DNA of 31,234 nucleotides from an uncultured Prevotella sp. GTDB lineage: Bacteria; Bacteroidota; Bacteroidia; Bacteroidales; Bacteroidaceae. The notes under the pieces were generated by a model. That model was not told the DNA's origin. It ran no database searches and saw only the letters and a program-made list of their open reading frames with translations. The translations under genes and the position numbers were made by a program. Below, piece by piece: positions 1 through 7,704 of this stretch; positions within the stretch are counted from its first letter, which is position 1, and the number at the start of each line of letters is the position of its first letter. Location of the stretch: positions 1 through 31,234 of the forward strand of contig URLI01000026.1 in assembly GCA_900548585.1 (NCBI GenBank), in the 5' to 3' direction.

Positions 1-140
1 AATGGACACACAACGAGTTTAATATTTTCATATTGGGTGTTTTGACACACCCTCTTTTGACCGCCAATTCTGGCTAAATTGTGACACAGCCAAATGTAAT
101 CCAGGCTGCCGTAAGTCATATTTCGCCGACCGACAGGGTG
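1..140. other. Gene-free start of window
   Basis: No convincing coding region is seen here. It lies downstream of the yebC stop codon on the minus strand. A short hairpin, GGGTGT (35-40) with ACACCC (47-52), is followed by TCTTTT on the plus strand. It could terminate a plus-strand gene that ends before the window, but a 6-bp stem is weak. I see no terminator for yebC itself. Confidence 0.4.
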
Positions 141-866
141 TCACTCGGGCTTCATGTTTGTATATACGGTCTGTACATCGTCGAAATCCTCGAGTTTTTC
201 AACCATCTTGTCTATCGTCTCGCGCTGTTCCTGAGTTACTTCCTTCAGGTCGTTCGGGATGTATGTGAACTCTGCTCCCGTCACCTCGAAGCCATTTTCC
301 TCAAGGTGCTTCTGTATCTCGCCGAAACTCTTCGGGTCGCCGTATATTATTATGCTGTCTTCCTCCTCGTCCTCGTCAAACTCGTCCTCGACACCGTAGT
401 CTATTAGGTCAAGTATAAGTTCGTCCATGTCAATCCCCTCTTTTTTCTTGAATGTGAATACGCTCTTATGATCGAAGAGGAAACTGAGCGAACCTGTAGT
501 ACCGAGGTTTCCACTGAACTTGTTGAACACCGATCGCACGTCACCCACGGTTCGCGTAGTGTTGTCGGTCAGTGTGTCAACGAAAACAGCCACTCCGAAC
601 GGACCGTAGCCCTCGTATGTCACCTCCTTGTAGTCGCTCTGGTCTTTACCCATAGCATTCTTTATGGCGCGCTCCACATTGTCCTTGGGCATGTTCTCGC
701 GCTTTGCGTTGGCGATAATGGCGCGTAAGCCAGGATTGTTATCGGGATCAGGGCCGCCGGTCTTTACGGCGATTGCTATCTGCTTGCCTATCTTGGTGAA
801 CGTCTTTGCCATGTGTCCCCATCTCTTCAACTTTGTAGCCTTACGGTATTCAAATGCTCTTCCCAT
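141..866 (-). CDS. yebC: YebC/PmpR-TACO1 family protein
   Basis: The 241-residue product is the usual length for the YebC family. It has the family's N-terminal block (MGRAFEYRKATKLKRWGHMAK), the conserved GGPDPDNNP stretch near residues 37-45 and the NMPKDNVERAI stretch at 58-68. An acidic run at residues 160-170 falls in the variable region. The family has been described as DNA-binding regulators (PmpR). More recent work on YebC and mitochondrial TACO1 points to a role in translation, helping ribosomes through difficult sequences such as proline runs. The protein is cytosolic. It lies 37 bases downstream of pheT on the same strand, so the two are probably cotranscribed, which fits a translation role. 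The family assignment is firm; the exact role in this organism is inferred. Confidence 0.95.
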   Translation of the reverse strand: MGRAFEYRKATKLKRWGHMAKTFTKIGKQIAIAVKTGGPDPDNNPGLRAIIANAKRENMPKDNVERAIKNAMGKDQSDYKEVTYEGYGPFGVAVFVDTLTDNTTRTVGDVRSVFNKFSGNLGTTGSLSFLFDHKSVFTFKKKEGIDMDELILDLIDYGVEDEFDEDEEEDSIIIYGDPKSFGEIQKHLEENGFEVTGAEFTYIPNDLKEVTQEQRETIDKMVEKLEDFDDVQTVYTNMKPE

Positions 867-903
867 GATTATATATTTTTATTTATTGTTATCAATACGT
901 TGT

Positions 904-3366
904 TTATCTAAGTTCTGCTCCTATTTGCTTCTTGAGGTTGGCTATTATCCTGTTCATGGCATTGTCTATCTGCTTGTCGTCGAGGGTCTTTTGCTCATCC
1001 TGCAGCATAAAATTCACGGCATAGCTCTTCTTTCCGTCAGGCAGGTTCCTGCCCTCGTACACGTCGAAGAGTTCCACCTTGCGCAGTATTTTCCTCTCGC
1101 TCTGGTATGCCACCCTTTCTATCTCGGCAAAATCAACGTCCTTGTCAATGAGCAGCGCGAGGTCACGGCTGACGGCCGGGAATTTGCTTATCTCGCGGTA
1201 TTCCACCTTATGCTTGCTTATCGCCTTCATCAGCGCGGTCCAGTTGAGCTCGGCATAATACACCTCCTGGTCAATCCCTGCCGACTTTAACATTGGCTTG
1301 CTGACAATTCCCATCTCCACGAGGAGTTTGCCGCCACGGTTCACGATTGCCGTCGCCTTGGCGAAGATGTCGTTTTGGCTCTCTTTGAATACAAGCATAC
1401 CGAACGGCACTCCGATGCGCGCGAGGATGTTCATGACGTATGCCTTTAGTTCGAAGAATGTTGACTGCTCGTCCTGATGCGCCCACGATCCGCTGACGCG
1501 CTTTCCTGTAACCCAGAGAGCAATCATGTTTTCCTCGCGATATGCCGCAACAGGATTGTCATTGTTATGTTTCTCCGTCGAGAACGTATATACGTTGCCG
1601 CGCTCGAAGAATTTCAAGTTGGCATTCCTGCGGTTTACGTTGTGTGCAATGCTTTCCAACCCGCCGAACAGCAGTGTCTGGCGCATTACGTTAAGATCGG
1701 AACTCAAAGGATTCAATATCCTGACGAGTTTGCCGGCATGTAACGCCTTGAGACCTTCGTAATATGCACTTTTTGTGAGCGAGTTGTTGATAATCTCGTT
1801 GAAGCCACAACCGACAAGTTGCTCTCCCACCAGGTTGGCAAGCGCGTGCTTCTTGTCCTCAATGCCTTTTGTAACGAGTGACGACTTGAGTTGCGCCGGT
1901 ATCTCCACATTATTATACCCATATATACGCAGGATGTCCTCGACCACGTCACACGCCCGCTGCACATCCACCCTGTATGCCGGTATCTCGAGTTTCAGCC
2001 CGCCGTCATTTTCCTCGAGTATTTTCATCTCGAGAGATGTCACTATGCTCTTTATCGTATCCGCCGGAATATCCTTCCCCACGAGGCGGTTTACATACGA
2101 ATACTCCAGGTCAACCTTGGCATTCTCTATCTTCTCCGGGTAAACGTCCTTTATCTGCATCGCCACCTTTCCACCTGCAAGTTGCTTGCAGAGCATGGCG
2201 GCCTGCTTCAGCGCGTAGATAACGCCGTTAGGGTCGATACCCCGCTCGAAGCGGAATGACGCGTCAGTGCTTAGCCCGTGGCGTCGCGCGCTCTTCCTTA
2301 TACACGTCGGATTGAAATATGCGCTTTCCAGCACCACGCTGTGCGTTGTGTCATAAGTTCCAGAGCCTTTTCCCCCAAACACTCCAGCTATGCACATAGG
2401 TTCCTCGGCGTTGCATATTGCGAGGTCGTGCTCTGACAGCCGGCGTTCCTCACCGTCGAGTGTAACGAAAGGCGTGCCTTCTGGCATGGACCGCACCACG
2501 ATTTTCCTGCCTTTCACCATTTCGGCATCAAAGCAATGCAACGGCTGTCCGTATGCCATCATAACATAATTTGTTATATCCACAATGTTGTTTATCGGCC
2601 TAAGCCCTATGGTGCTTAGCCTTGTCTTCAGCCACTCGGGACTTTCCTTGACTTCGCAGTCTGCTATGCTGACGCAGGCATACCGCCTGCATGCCTCGGT
2701 GTTCTGTATCTCAACGTCTATCGGCAAAGTCTCATTGTCAACGGCGAAGTTCTCGTCCGTTGGCCGGTGCAGCGATGTCTCATATCCGTTCTGCTTCAGC
2801 CACGCATACAGGTCGCGTGCCAATCCCCAGTGCGATAGTGCGTCGGCACGGTTGGCGGTTATGTCAATCTCTATAAGCCAGTCGCTCTCAAGATTGTAAT
2901 ACTCCGCCGCCGTCATTCCCACCTTTGCGTCGCCCGGCAAAACAATTATGCCGTCGTGGCTGCTGCCCACGCCTATCTCATCCTCTGCACAAATCATTCC
3001 GCACGACTCCATGCCGCGCAGTTTCGATTTCTTTATCGTGAACTCCCTGTCGCCGTCATACAGCACACAACCGACGTCTGCCACTATGACTTTCTGACCG
3101 GCAGCAACGTTTGGCGCGCCGCACACAATCTGCTGTGCCTCCCCCCGCCCTATGTCAACCGTTGTGACATGCAGGTGGTCGGAATTTGGGTGCGGCTCGC
3201 ATGTCAGAACCTCTCCGACATACAGCCCTTTCAGCCCACCACGTATGGCCGGCACTTCCTCAAGTGCGTCAACCTCAAGTCCTTCGCTCGTCAGCGCGTC
3301 ACAAACCTCCTGTGGCGAGAGGCTGAAATCAACATATTCCTTCAGCCATTTATAAGATATGTTCAT
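904..3366 (-). CDS. pheT: Phenylalanine--tRNA ligase beta subunit
   Basis: The 820-residue product is the standard bacterial length. It forms the alpha2-beta2 enzyme that charges tRNA-Phe in the cytosol; pheS is not in this window, as is usual in Bacteroidales where the two genes are apart. Domains in order: an EMAP/OB-type tRNA-binding domain at about residues 44-155 (with PHPNSDHLHV and CGAPNVAAGQ), the B3/4 editing domain at about 215-390, B5 at about 405-475, a synthetase-like core, and a C-terminal ferredoxin-fold anticodon-binding domain from about 725 (KFPAVSRDLALLI). The ATG at 3366 begins the typical MNISYKWLKEY N-terminus. A Bacteroidota-type promoter lies about 40-70 bases upstream. 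yebC follows after 37 bases. Confidence 0.98.
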   Translation of the reverse strand: MNISYKWLKEYVDFSLSPQEVCDALTSEGLEVDALEEVPAIRGGLKGLYVGEVLTCEPHPNSDHLHVTTVDIGRGEAQQIVCGAPNVAAGQKVIVADVGCVLYDGDREFTIKKSKLRGMESCGMICAEDEIGVGSSHDGIIVLPGDAKVGMTAAEYYNLESDWLIEIDITANRADALSHWGLARDLYAWLKQNGYETSLHRPTDENFAVDNETLPIDVEIQNTEACRRYACVSIADCEVKESPEWLKTRLSTIGLRPINNIVDITNYVMMAYGQPLHCFDAEMVKGRKIVVRSMPEGTPFVTLDGEERRLSEHDLAICNAEEPMCIAGVFGGKGSGTYDTTHSVVLESAYFNPTCIRKSARRHGLSTDASFRFERGIDPNGVIYALKQAAMLCKQLAGGKVAMQIKDVYPEKIENAKVDLEYSYVNRLVGKDIPADTIKSIVTSLEMKILEENDGGLKLEIPAYRVDVQRACDVVEDILRIYGYNNVEIPAQLKSSLVTKGIEDKKHALANLVGEQLVGCGFNEIINNSLTKSAYYEGLKALHAGKLVRILNPLSSDLNVMRQTLLFGGLESIAHNVNRRNANLKFFERGNVYTFSTEKHNNDNPVAAYREENMIALWVTGKRVSGSWAHQDEQSTFFELKAYVMNILARIGVPFGMLVFKESQNDIFAKATAIVNRGGKLLVEMGIVSKPMLKSAGIDQEVYYAELNWTALMKAISKHKVEYREISKFPAVSRDLALLIDKDVDFAEIERVAYQSERKILRKVELFDVYEGRNLPDGKKSYAVNFMLQDEQKTLDDKQIDNAMNRIIANLKKQIGAELR

Positions 3367-3680
3367 TGTTATCTATAGATTTTACTTGCTCGTTTCAAAA
3401 CGCTGCAAAGGTAGTCATTTTTTTTCAAAACAAAAAGCATAACATGAAAAAAGCCATCTGCCCGCAGGCATTCACAAATTGTCCAAAACATCGTTGACGC
3501 GATATATGTCCTTTGGAGTTCAGAAGCCCGCGCATCAGGACAACCCAAGAAGTTCCTGTGAACTTCCCGTATGCTGTGCCGCAAATACATCCCGCTCGCC
3601 ATTGTGCAAGTTCATTGAGGCACAGCCGAGCCTGGGCACTATGTTCTGGTTTATCCCATAATCACAGCATCCTGTCTTTC
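3367..3680. other. 314-base intergenic region before pheT
   Basis: This gap lies between the DUF2461 stop codon and the pheT start, both on the minus strand. It contains the pheT promoter near 3406-3434 and a perfect 7-bp inverted repeat, GAAGTTC (3549-3555) and GAACTTC (3560-3566), with a CTGT loop and no T-run. The remaining short open frames have no recognisable motif. I see no gene here. Confidence 0.5.
3406..3434 (-). promoter_or_regulatory. Putative promoter of pheT-yebC
   Basis: On the minus strand TACCTTTG (3406-3413) matches the Bacteroidota -7 box TAnnTTTG. TTTG (3431-3434) is a possible -33 box with a 17-base spacer, slightly shorter than the usual 19-21. The start codon is about 40 bases downstream of the -7 box. 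Confidence 0.55.
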
Positions 3681-4391
3681 CTATTCGTAATCTCCGATTA
3701 CTGCATTTGTGAAATCTATCATGGGTTTTGCCACCAGAAACACTTTCGCCATCTCGTCGAGCCAACCGTCGCCATTGAAGAATGTGTCAGGCACGCGCTT
3801 CCAGCAGCAATAGTCCTTCATGCGCAAATATTCAATGTACTCATAGTCACGCGGAAAGCCTTTCGGAGCTGTTGACAGCATGTTAAGTCCGAACCCCTTT
3901 GGCGATGCCGCGCCGTCTTTCCATTCACCATGCCCGGGCTTTCCGAAGAAGTTGATGAATTTCCTGCTCTCCACTATGCCGCGCCAGCGGTCGATGTTCG
4001 CCATTATCTCGTTGCGACATGCCGTCAACACCTTCGTCGGCAACCAGTAACAGCCACATGCGAGCAGGCAATTGCCTGGCTCGAGGTGCATGTAATATCC
4101 TCCGCTCATTGACTTGCGCCCACGCAGGCATATATATGCACCGAGATGCCTCTTGTATGGCGACTTGTCTGGCGAGAAGCGCGTGTCGCGGTAGAAGCGG
4201 TACACAGAGTCCCTGACGGTTATGTTCGCTATGGTGGAGTCAAACTCCGCAATGCGTAATATCGCCTTGGCAACACCTTCTTCAAAGTCTGCCCTGATTA
4301 TGTCATACTCCCTGCGGTGTTCATTAAACCACTGACGGTCGTTGTTTTCGGCTATGTCCTTCAGGTATCTCAATATCCTTCCCGATTGCAT
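3681..4391 (-). CDS. DUF2461 domain-containing protein
   Basis: The 236-residue protein matches the DUF2461 (TIGR02453) family, whose members average about 220 residues and have no established function. Seen in the sequence: an N-terminal helix with FLKDI-like spacing (RILRYLKDIAENNDRQWFNEHR), then the characteristic RDTRFSPDKSPYKRHLGAY block and a GGYYMHLEPG block. The reading frame is open further upstream to 4526, but that would overlap nth. The ATG at 4391 gives the expected family N-terminus and lies 22 bases after the nth stop codon. The pair is probably one transcript. There is no signal peptide, so the protein is likely cytosolic. The link to DNA repair is positional only. Confidence 0.9.
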   Translation of the reverse strand: MQSGRILRYLKDIAENNDRQWFNEHRREYDIIRADFEEGVAKAILRIAEFDSTIANITVRDSVYRFYRDTRFSPDKSPYKRHLGAYICLRGRKSMSGGYYMHLEPGNCLLACGCYWLPTKVLTACRNEIMANIDRWRGIVESRKFINFFGKPGHGEWKDGAASPKGFGLNMLSTAPKGFPRDYEYIEYLRMKDYCCWKRVPDTFFNGDGWLDEMAKVFLVAKPMIDFTNAVIGDYE

Positions 4392-4413
4392 ATCGTGTTT
4401 GTTTAACGTTTTT

Positions 4414-5055
4414 TCAATGTTGCACCCCAACCTTTGGACAGAACTCCCCGAACGGGCATTCACCGCACTTAGGCTTCCGGCTCTGGCATATATACCTGCC
4501 GTGCAGCAATAGCCAGTGGTGCGCATCGGCCTGAATGCCGGCTGGTATGTTCTTTTTTAGCGTGAGTTCCACCTTCAGTGGTGTGTCATCCTTTGCCGGA
4601 ACGAGTCCAAGGCGGCGGCTCACGCGGAACACGTGGGTGTCAACCGCTATAGCCGACCGTCCGAAGCCCACTGCCTGCACGACATTGGCAGTCTTGCGGC
4701 CAACGCCCGGCAGTTTCACGAGGTCTGCCATCTCGGCAGGCACTTCCCCGCCGAAATCGCTCACTATCATGCGCGACAGCCCCACAAGATGCCTTGCCTT
4801 TGAGTTGGGATAACTCACACTGGCAATCAGTTCCAACACGTCCTCCGGCTCTGCCGCCCCCATAGCCGCAGCGTCGGGATAGCGACGGAACAACTCTGGC
4901 GTAACCTGGTTGATGCGCTTGTCGGTGCACTGCGCGCTAAGCACAGTGGCTACGAGCAACTGGAACACGCTTCCGAAATTGAGTTCCGTTGAAACGTGCG
5001 GCATCTTACCAGAGTAATAGCCAATAACGAAGTCATACCGTGCCTTGCGGTTCAT
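4414..5055 (-). CDS. nth: Endonuclease III (DNA glycosylase/AP lyase)
   Basis: The 213-residue product is typical for Nth, which removes oxidised pyrimidines in base excision repair and nicks the abasic site. The helix-hairpin-helix motif LPGVGRKTAN (115-124) carries the catalytic lysine K121, and VDTH carries the catalytic aspartate D139. The C-terminus has the [4Fe-4S] signature C-X6-C-X2-C-X5-C at C190, C197, C200 and C206, with exact spacing. All key residues are present, so the enzyme should be active. The start at 5055 gives the usual N-terminus. A long hairpin (5091-5141) lies between it and the upstream ompH-like gene. DUF2461 follows 22 bases downstream. Confidence 0.97.
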   Translation of the reverse strand: MNRKARYDFVIGYYSGKMPHVSTELNFGSVFQLLVATVLSAQCTDKRINQVTPELFRRYPDAAAMGAAEPEDVLELIASVSYPNSKARHLVGLSRMIVSDFGGEVPAEMADLVKLPGVGRKTANVVQAVGFGRSAIAVDTHVFRVSRRLGLVPAKDDTPLKVELTLKKNIPAGIQADAHHWLLLHGRYICQSRKPKCGECPFGEFCPKVGVQH

Positions 5056-5090
5056 ATTGCCTGTAAGTGACGAATTACATTATATTGAAA

Positions 5091-5141
5091 CGATTTAGGA
5101 GTTACGGGACATGCGCGAGCATGCCCCCAACCCCTAAATCG
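5091..5141. repeat. Long imperfect inverted repeat (hairpin)
   Basis: The left arm 5091-5114 starts CGATTTAGGAGTT and ends ACATGC. The right arm 5119-5141 starts GCATGC and ends CCTAAATCG. The arms pair over about 23 bases with a few mismatches around a GCGA loop. The hairpin sits 18 bases after the OmpH-like gene stop (minus strand) and 35 bases before the nth start. On the minus strand it is followed by TTTCAAT, so it may act as a terminator. Its length and sharp ends also suit a dispersed REP- or MITE-like repeat. Confidence 0.75.
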
Positions 5142-5159
5142 CCGTTCCAAATCGTGGGA

Positions 5160-5765
5160 TTATTTCTTATCCCCGGTCTTTGCAGCCCCCGCTGTTTTTG
5201 CAGCCGGCCTGTAGGACTTGTTTAGGCCGGCAACGACCTCTTTGGTGATGTCGAGAGCCTTGTCGCTGTAAAGCACGTTGTCGCCAGCCTTGCTGAGAAT
5301 AAGCGAATATTTCTTGTCCTTGTTGTATTCGGCAAGGAAATGCTGCACGCTGTCCCTCAGCGCCTTGCTGTATCTCTCCGACTCTGCCTGAAGCTCGCCA
5401 GCGAGACGCTGCTGCAACTGTTGCAGGTCAGCCTGCTGTTTCTGAAGGTTTGCATTAAGCATCTGGGCCTGCTGCTGCGTGTATTTGTTCGACTGAAGGT
5501 TCTGCTGGAACTGTGCAGCCTGGCTCTGTAAAGCCTGTCCCTTCTGGTTTAGCGTGTTGTCCGCGTTCTTGCTTTTTTTCTCGAACTCCGCCTTGAAATC
5601 CTTGCAGAAATTGTATGTAGAGTCGAGTTCCTCTATATCAACGTATGCAATCTTCAGTTCCGAACTCTGAGGCGCAGCGGTCTTCTGTTCAGTGCCGTTG
5701 CCACCGTTGTTGCATGATGTCATCACCGCAGCCGCAGCCATGACAAGGAAAAAAGTCTTCTTCAT
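5160..5765 (-). CDS. OmpH/Skp family protein, predicted lipoprotein
   Basis: The 201-residue protein has the OmpH/Skp layout. After the signal sequence come a short beta segment (ELKIAYVDIEELDSTYNF, about residues 36-53), a long glutamine-rich coiled coil (about 60-140), and a C-terminal segment resembling the Skp body (KYSLILSKAGDNVLYSD). Classical Skp is a soluble periplasmic trimer that carries unfolded outer membrane proteins to the BAM complex. Here the signal sequence ends in VMTSC, a plausible lipobox with C18 as the lipidated residue, so this copy may be membrane-anchored. It begins 4 bases after the stop codon of a small membrane protein gene, which implies translational coupling. 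No bamA is nearby. Family sure; client range unknown. Confidence 0.9.
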   Translation of the reverse strand: MKKTFFLVMAAAAVMTSCNNGGNGTEQKTAAPQSSELKIAYVDIEELDSTYNFCKDFKAEFEKKSKNADNTLNQKGQALQSQAAQFQQNLQSNKYTQQQAQMLNANLQKQQADLQQLQQRLAGELQAESERYSKALRDSVQHFLAEYNKDKKYSLILSKAGDNVLYSDKALDITKEVVAGLNKSYRPAAKTAGAAKTGDKK

Positions 5766-5769
5766 TATA

Positions 5770-5991
5770 TTATTCTTTTATTCTGTTTCTTATCTTTTCT
5801 GCTTTGTCAGCATCGCGGCGAGCCTCGGTGTCCTGGTCTATCACGCAATGTATCCCAAGCCTGCGCATCGCCGCGTTGTCGTGGATATGCTGCGACTCGA
5901 AGTTGCCTTTTTTCTTAAAAATCACCTTAACGCTCAATAATGCCAAACAAATAGCAATTATTAACACTGTTAACACCGCCGTTTCAATCAT
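5770..5991 (-). CDS. Conserved small membrane protein
   Basis: The 73-residue protein has one transmembrane helix at about residues 5-22 (MIETAVLTVLIIAICLALL), a basic stop-transfer stretch (KVIFKKKG), and a polar, charged C-terminal half. That half includes RRLGIHCVIDQD with a single cysteine, and ends in a strongly charged tail. I recognise the pattern as a small protein widespread in Bacteroidales but know of no function. The open frame extends upstream to 6066, but the ATG at 5991 places the helix at the N-terminus and sits just downstream of a good promoter. Its stop codon is 4 bases from the OmpH-like start, so the two are almost certainly cotranscribed and may work together at the envelope. 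Confidence 0.8.
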   Translation of the reverse strand: MIETAVLTVLIIAICLALLSVKVIFKKKGNFESQHIHDNAAMRRLGIHCVIDQDTEARRDADKAEKIRNRIKE

Positions 5992-6037
5992 TTTTATTAC
6001 TTTTGCACATGAAAGCGCAAATTGATGTTTGCGGCTG

Positions 6038-6071
6038 CAAAGATAATGATATTTTTTGTAAAACACACAAA
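6038..6071 (-). promoter_or_regulatory. Putative promoter of small protein-ompH unit
   Basis: On the minus strand TATCTTTG (6038-6045) is preceded by TTTG (6068-6071) with a 22-base spacer. This matches the Bacteroidota -33/-7 consensus. The ATG of the small membrane protein is 46 bases downstream of the -7 box. Confidence 0.65.
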
Positions 6072-6084
6072 TTTATATTGAATA

Positions 6085-7539
6085 ATGAAGAATAGTGAGT
6101 TAAAACCCGCTCGCGTTTTCGAGCATTTCGCGAAAATCAACCAAATCCCACGCCCATCAAAACGTGAGGAGAAGATAATCGAGTACCTCAGGAAGTTCGG
6201 TGAGGAACGCGGCCTTGACACCGCAGTCGACGAGACCGGCAACGTGATAATCCGCAAGGGCGCCACCCCGGGCTATGAGAAAAAGAAGACGGTCATACTG
6301 CAAAGCCACATGGACATGGTTTGCGAGAAACTCGTCGATATAGACTTTGATTTCGACAAAGACCCCATCCAGACATACGTTGAAGGTGAGTGGCTGAAAG
6401 CAAAGGGCACCACACTCGGTGCAGACGACGGCATCGGCTGTGCAATAGAACTGGCGATACTCGACAGCGACGACATAGAACACGGTCCGATAGAGTGCGT
6501 CTTCACACGCGATGAGGAAACAGGCCTCACCGGTGCAGAGGGAATGAAGCCTGGATTTATGACCGGCGACATGCTGATAAACCTCGACTCAGAGGACGAG
6601 GGGCAGATTTTCGTTTCCTGCGCAGGCGGCAAGAACGCCACAGCAACGTTCCGCTTCGAGAAGGAGGACGCGCCGCAAGGGCTCTTCTTCCTCAAGGCAT
6701 CACTGAAAGGACTGGTTGGAGGACATTCCGGCGACGACATCAACAAGAAGCGCGCGAATGCACTGAAGACACTTGCACGCTTCCTGTATCTCGTAGAGGA
6801 TAAGTACGGACTGCGTCTCGCAAGATACAACGCAGGAAAACTGCACAACGCAATACCACGCGACGGAATGGCTGTATTTGCAGTGGCTGCCGACGTGAAA
6901 GAAAACGTAAAGGCTGACTGGAATGTGTTCGCAACAGAGGTGGCAGAGGAATACCACGTCACGGAGAAGTCGATGCAGTTCTCACTGGAGAGCGCAAAGG
7001 CCGAAAAGGTGCTTCCTGAAGAGACATCAACGAGAATCATACGCGCGCTGCAGGCTGTTGACAACGGCGTGTTTGCAATGTGCCAGGATGAGGCTCTCGC
7101 ATGGATGGTGGAGACATCAAACAATGTCGCAAGCGTGGAGACAACCGAAAATGAAGTTGTAATCGTAACATCGCAGCGAAGCAACGTCATGAGCGCACTC
7201 GAGAACCAGGCCAACACGGTAAAGGCCCTTTTCCAGCTCGCTGGCGCAGAGGTTGTCCAGGGCGACGGATATCCAGCATGGAAGATGAACCCAGACAGCA
7301 AACTGACAGCCGTGGCAGTGGAGAAATACAAGGAACTCTTCGGCAAAGAGCCAAAGGTTCTGGGCATCCATGCCGGACTTGAATGCGGCCTGTTCTCGGA
7401 GAAATACCCGAACTTAGACATGGTGTCGTTCGGCCCGACTCTACGTGGGGTACACTCACCTGACGAGCGTCTGCACATACCGACGGTGCAGATGGTGTGG
7501 GATCACCTGCTCGCAATACTCAAGAGCATACCAGAATGA
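6085..7539 (+). CDS. pepD: Aminoacyl-histidine dipeptidase (M20/PepD)
   Basis: The 484-residue protein is a full-length PepD of the M20 metallopeptidase clan, cytosolic and hydrolysing Xaa-His and other dipeptides. Two zinc ions are expected. Seen residues: H75 and D77 in SHMDM, the bridging aspartate in LGADDGIG (111-118), the catalytic and metal-binding pair E144-E145 in RDEETG, D168 in NLDSED, and the C-terminal H457 in GVHSPDE. All are present. The lid/dimerisation domain occupies the middle of the protein. It is monocistronic: a strong terminator follows at 7572. In saccharide-poor anaerobes such enzymes feed peptide-derived amino acids into metabolism; that last point is general to the family and not shown here. 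Confidence 0.96.
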   Translation: MKNSELKPARVFEHFAKINQIPRPSKREEKIIEYLRKFGEERGLDTAVDETGNVIIRKGATPGYEKKKTVILQSHMDMVCEKLVDIDFDFDKDPIQTYVEGEWLKAKGTTLGADDGIGCAIELAILDSDDIEHGPIECVFTRDEETGLTGAEGMKPGFMTGDMLINLDSEDEGQIFVSCAGGKNATATFRFEKEDAPQGLFFLKASLKGLVGGHSGDDINKKRANALKTLARFLYLVEDKYGLRLARYNAGKLHNAIPRDGMAVFAVAADVKENVKADWNVFATEVAEEYHVTEKSMQFSLESAKAEKVLPEETSTRIIRALQAVDNGVFAMCQDEALAWMVETSNNVASVETTENEVVIVTSQRSNVMSALENQANTVKALFQLAGAEVVQGDGYPAWKMNPDSKLTAVAVEKYKELFGKEPKVLGIHAGLECGLFSEKYPNLDMVSFGPTLRGVHSPDERLHIPTVQMVWDHLLAILKSIPE

Positions 7540-7571
7540 AAATAGTGGTCTGACGACCAAGCAACAACCGC

Positions 7572-7613
7572 AGCCCCTGCCTGAACATATTATGCCCAGG
7601 CAGGGGCTTTCGG
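7572..7613 (+). terminator. Rho-independent terminator of pepD
   Basis: A perfect 12-bp stem (7572-7583 with 7597-7608, AGCCCCTGCCTG and its complement) with a 13-base loop is followed by TTTCGGTTT. It lies 32 bases after the pepD stop codon and isolates pepD from htpG. Confidence 0.85.
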
Positions 7614-7650
7614 TTTGCCAGAAAAGGCGCATACGGGACACAATATGGTT

Positions 7651-7666
7651 TGGCACGACTTTTGCA
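7651..7666 (+). promoter_or_regulatory. Sigma-54-type promoter (-24/-12) of htpG
   Basis: TGGCACG (7651-7657), four bases, then TTGCA (7662-7666) match the RpoN consensus TGGCACG-N4-TTGCA at every fixed position, with the required spacing between the GG and GC elements. The predicted start of transcription is about 12 bases downstream of GC, near 7677, which leaves a leader of roughly 28 bases before the htpG ATG at 7705. The usual Bacteroidota TTTG/TAnnTTTG pair is not seen here. Confidence 0.65.
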
Positions 7667-7704
7667 AAAGGTACTTACAGAAATCAATTCTAACATACAA
7701 TATA

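Noticed and set aside
81..407. 108-codon hydrophobic plus-strand frame at the window start
   Set aside because: Lies antisense to the conserved C-terminal part of yebC; its hydrophobicity comes from the acidic codons of YebC read backwards.
6273..7478. 401-codon open frame antisense to pepD
   Set aside because: Serine-rich mirror of the codon pattern of pepD, with no domain motif; pepD has a full set of catalytic residues.
7657..7664. GACTTTTG as a degenerate vegetative -7 box for htpG
   Set aside because: It lacks the TA of TAnnTTTG, and the overlapping sigma-54 consensus is a perfect match with correct spacing.
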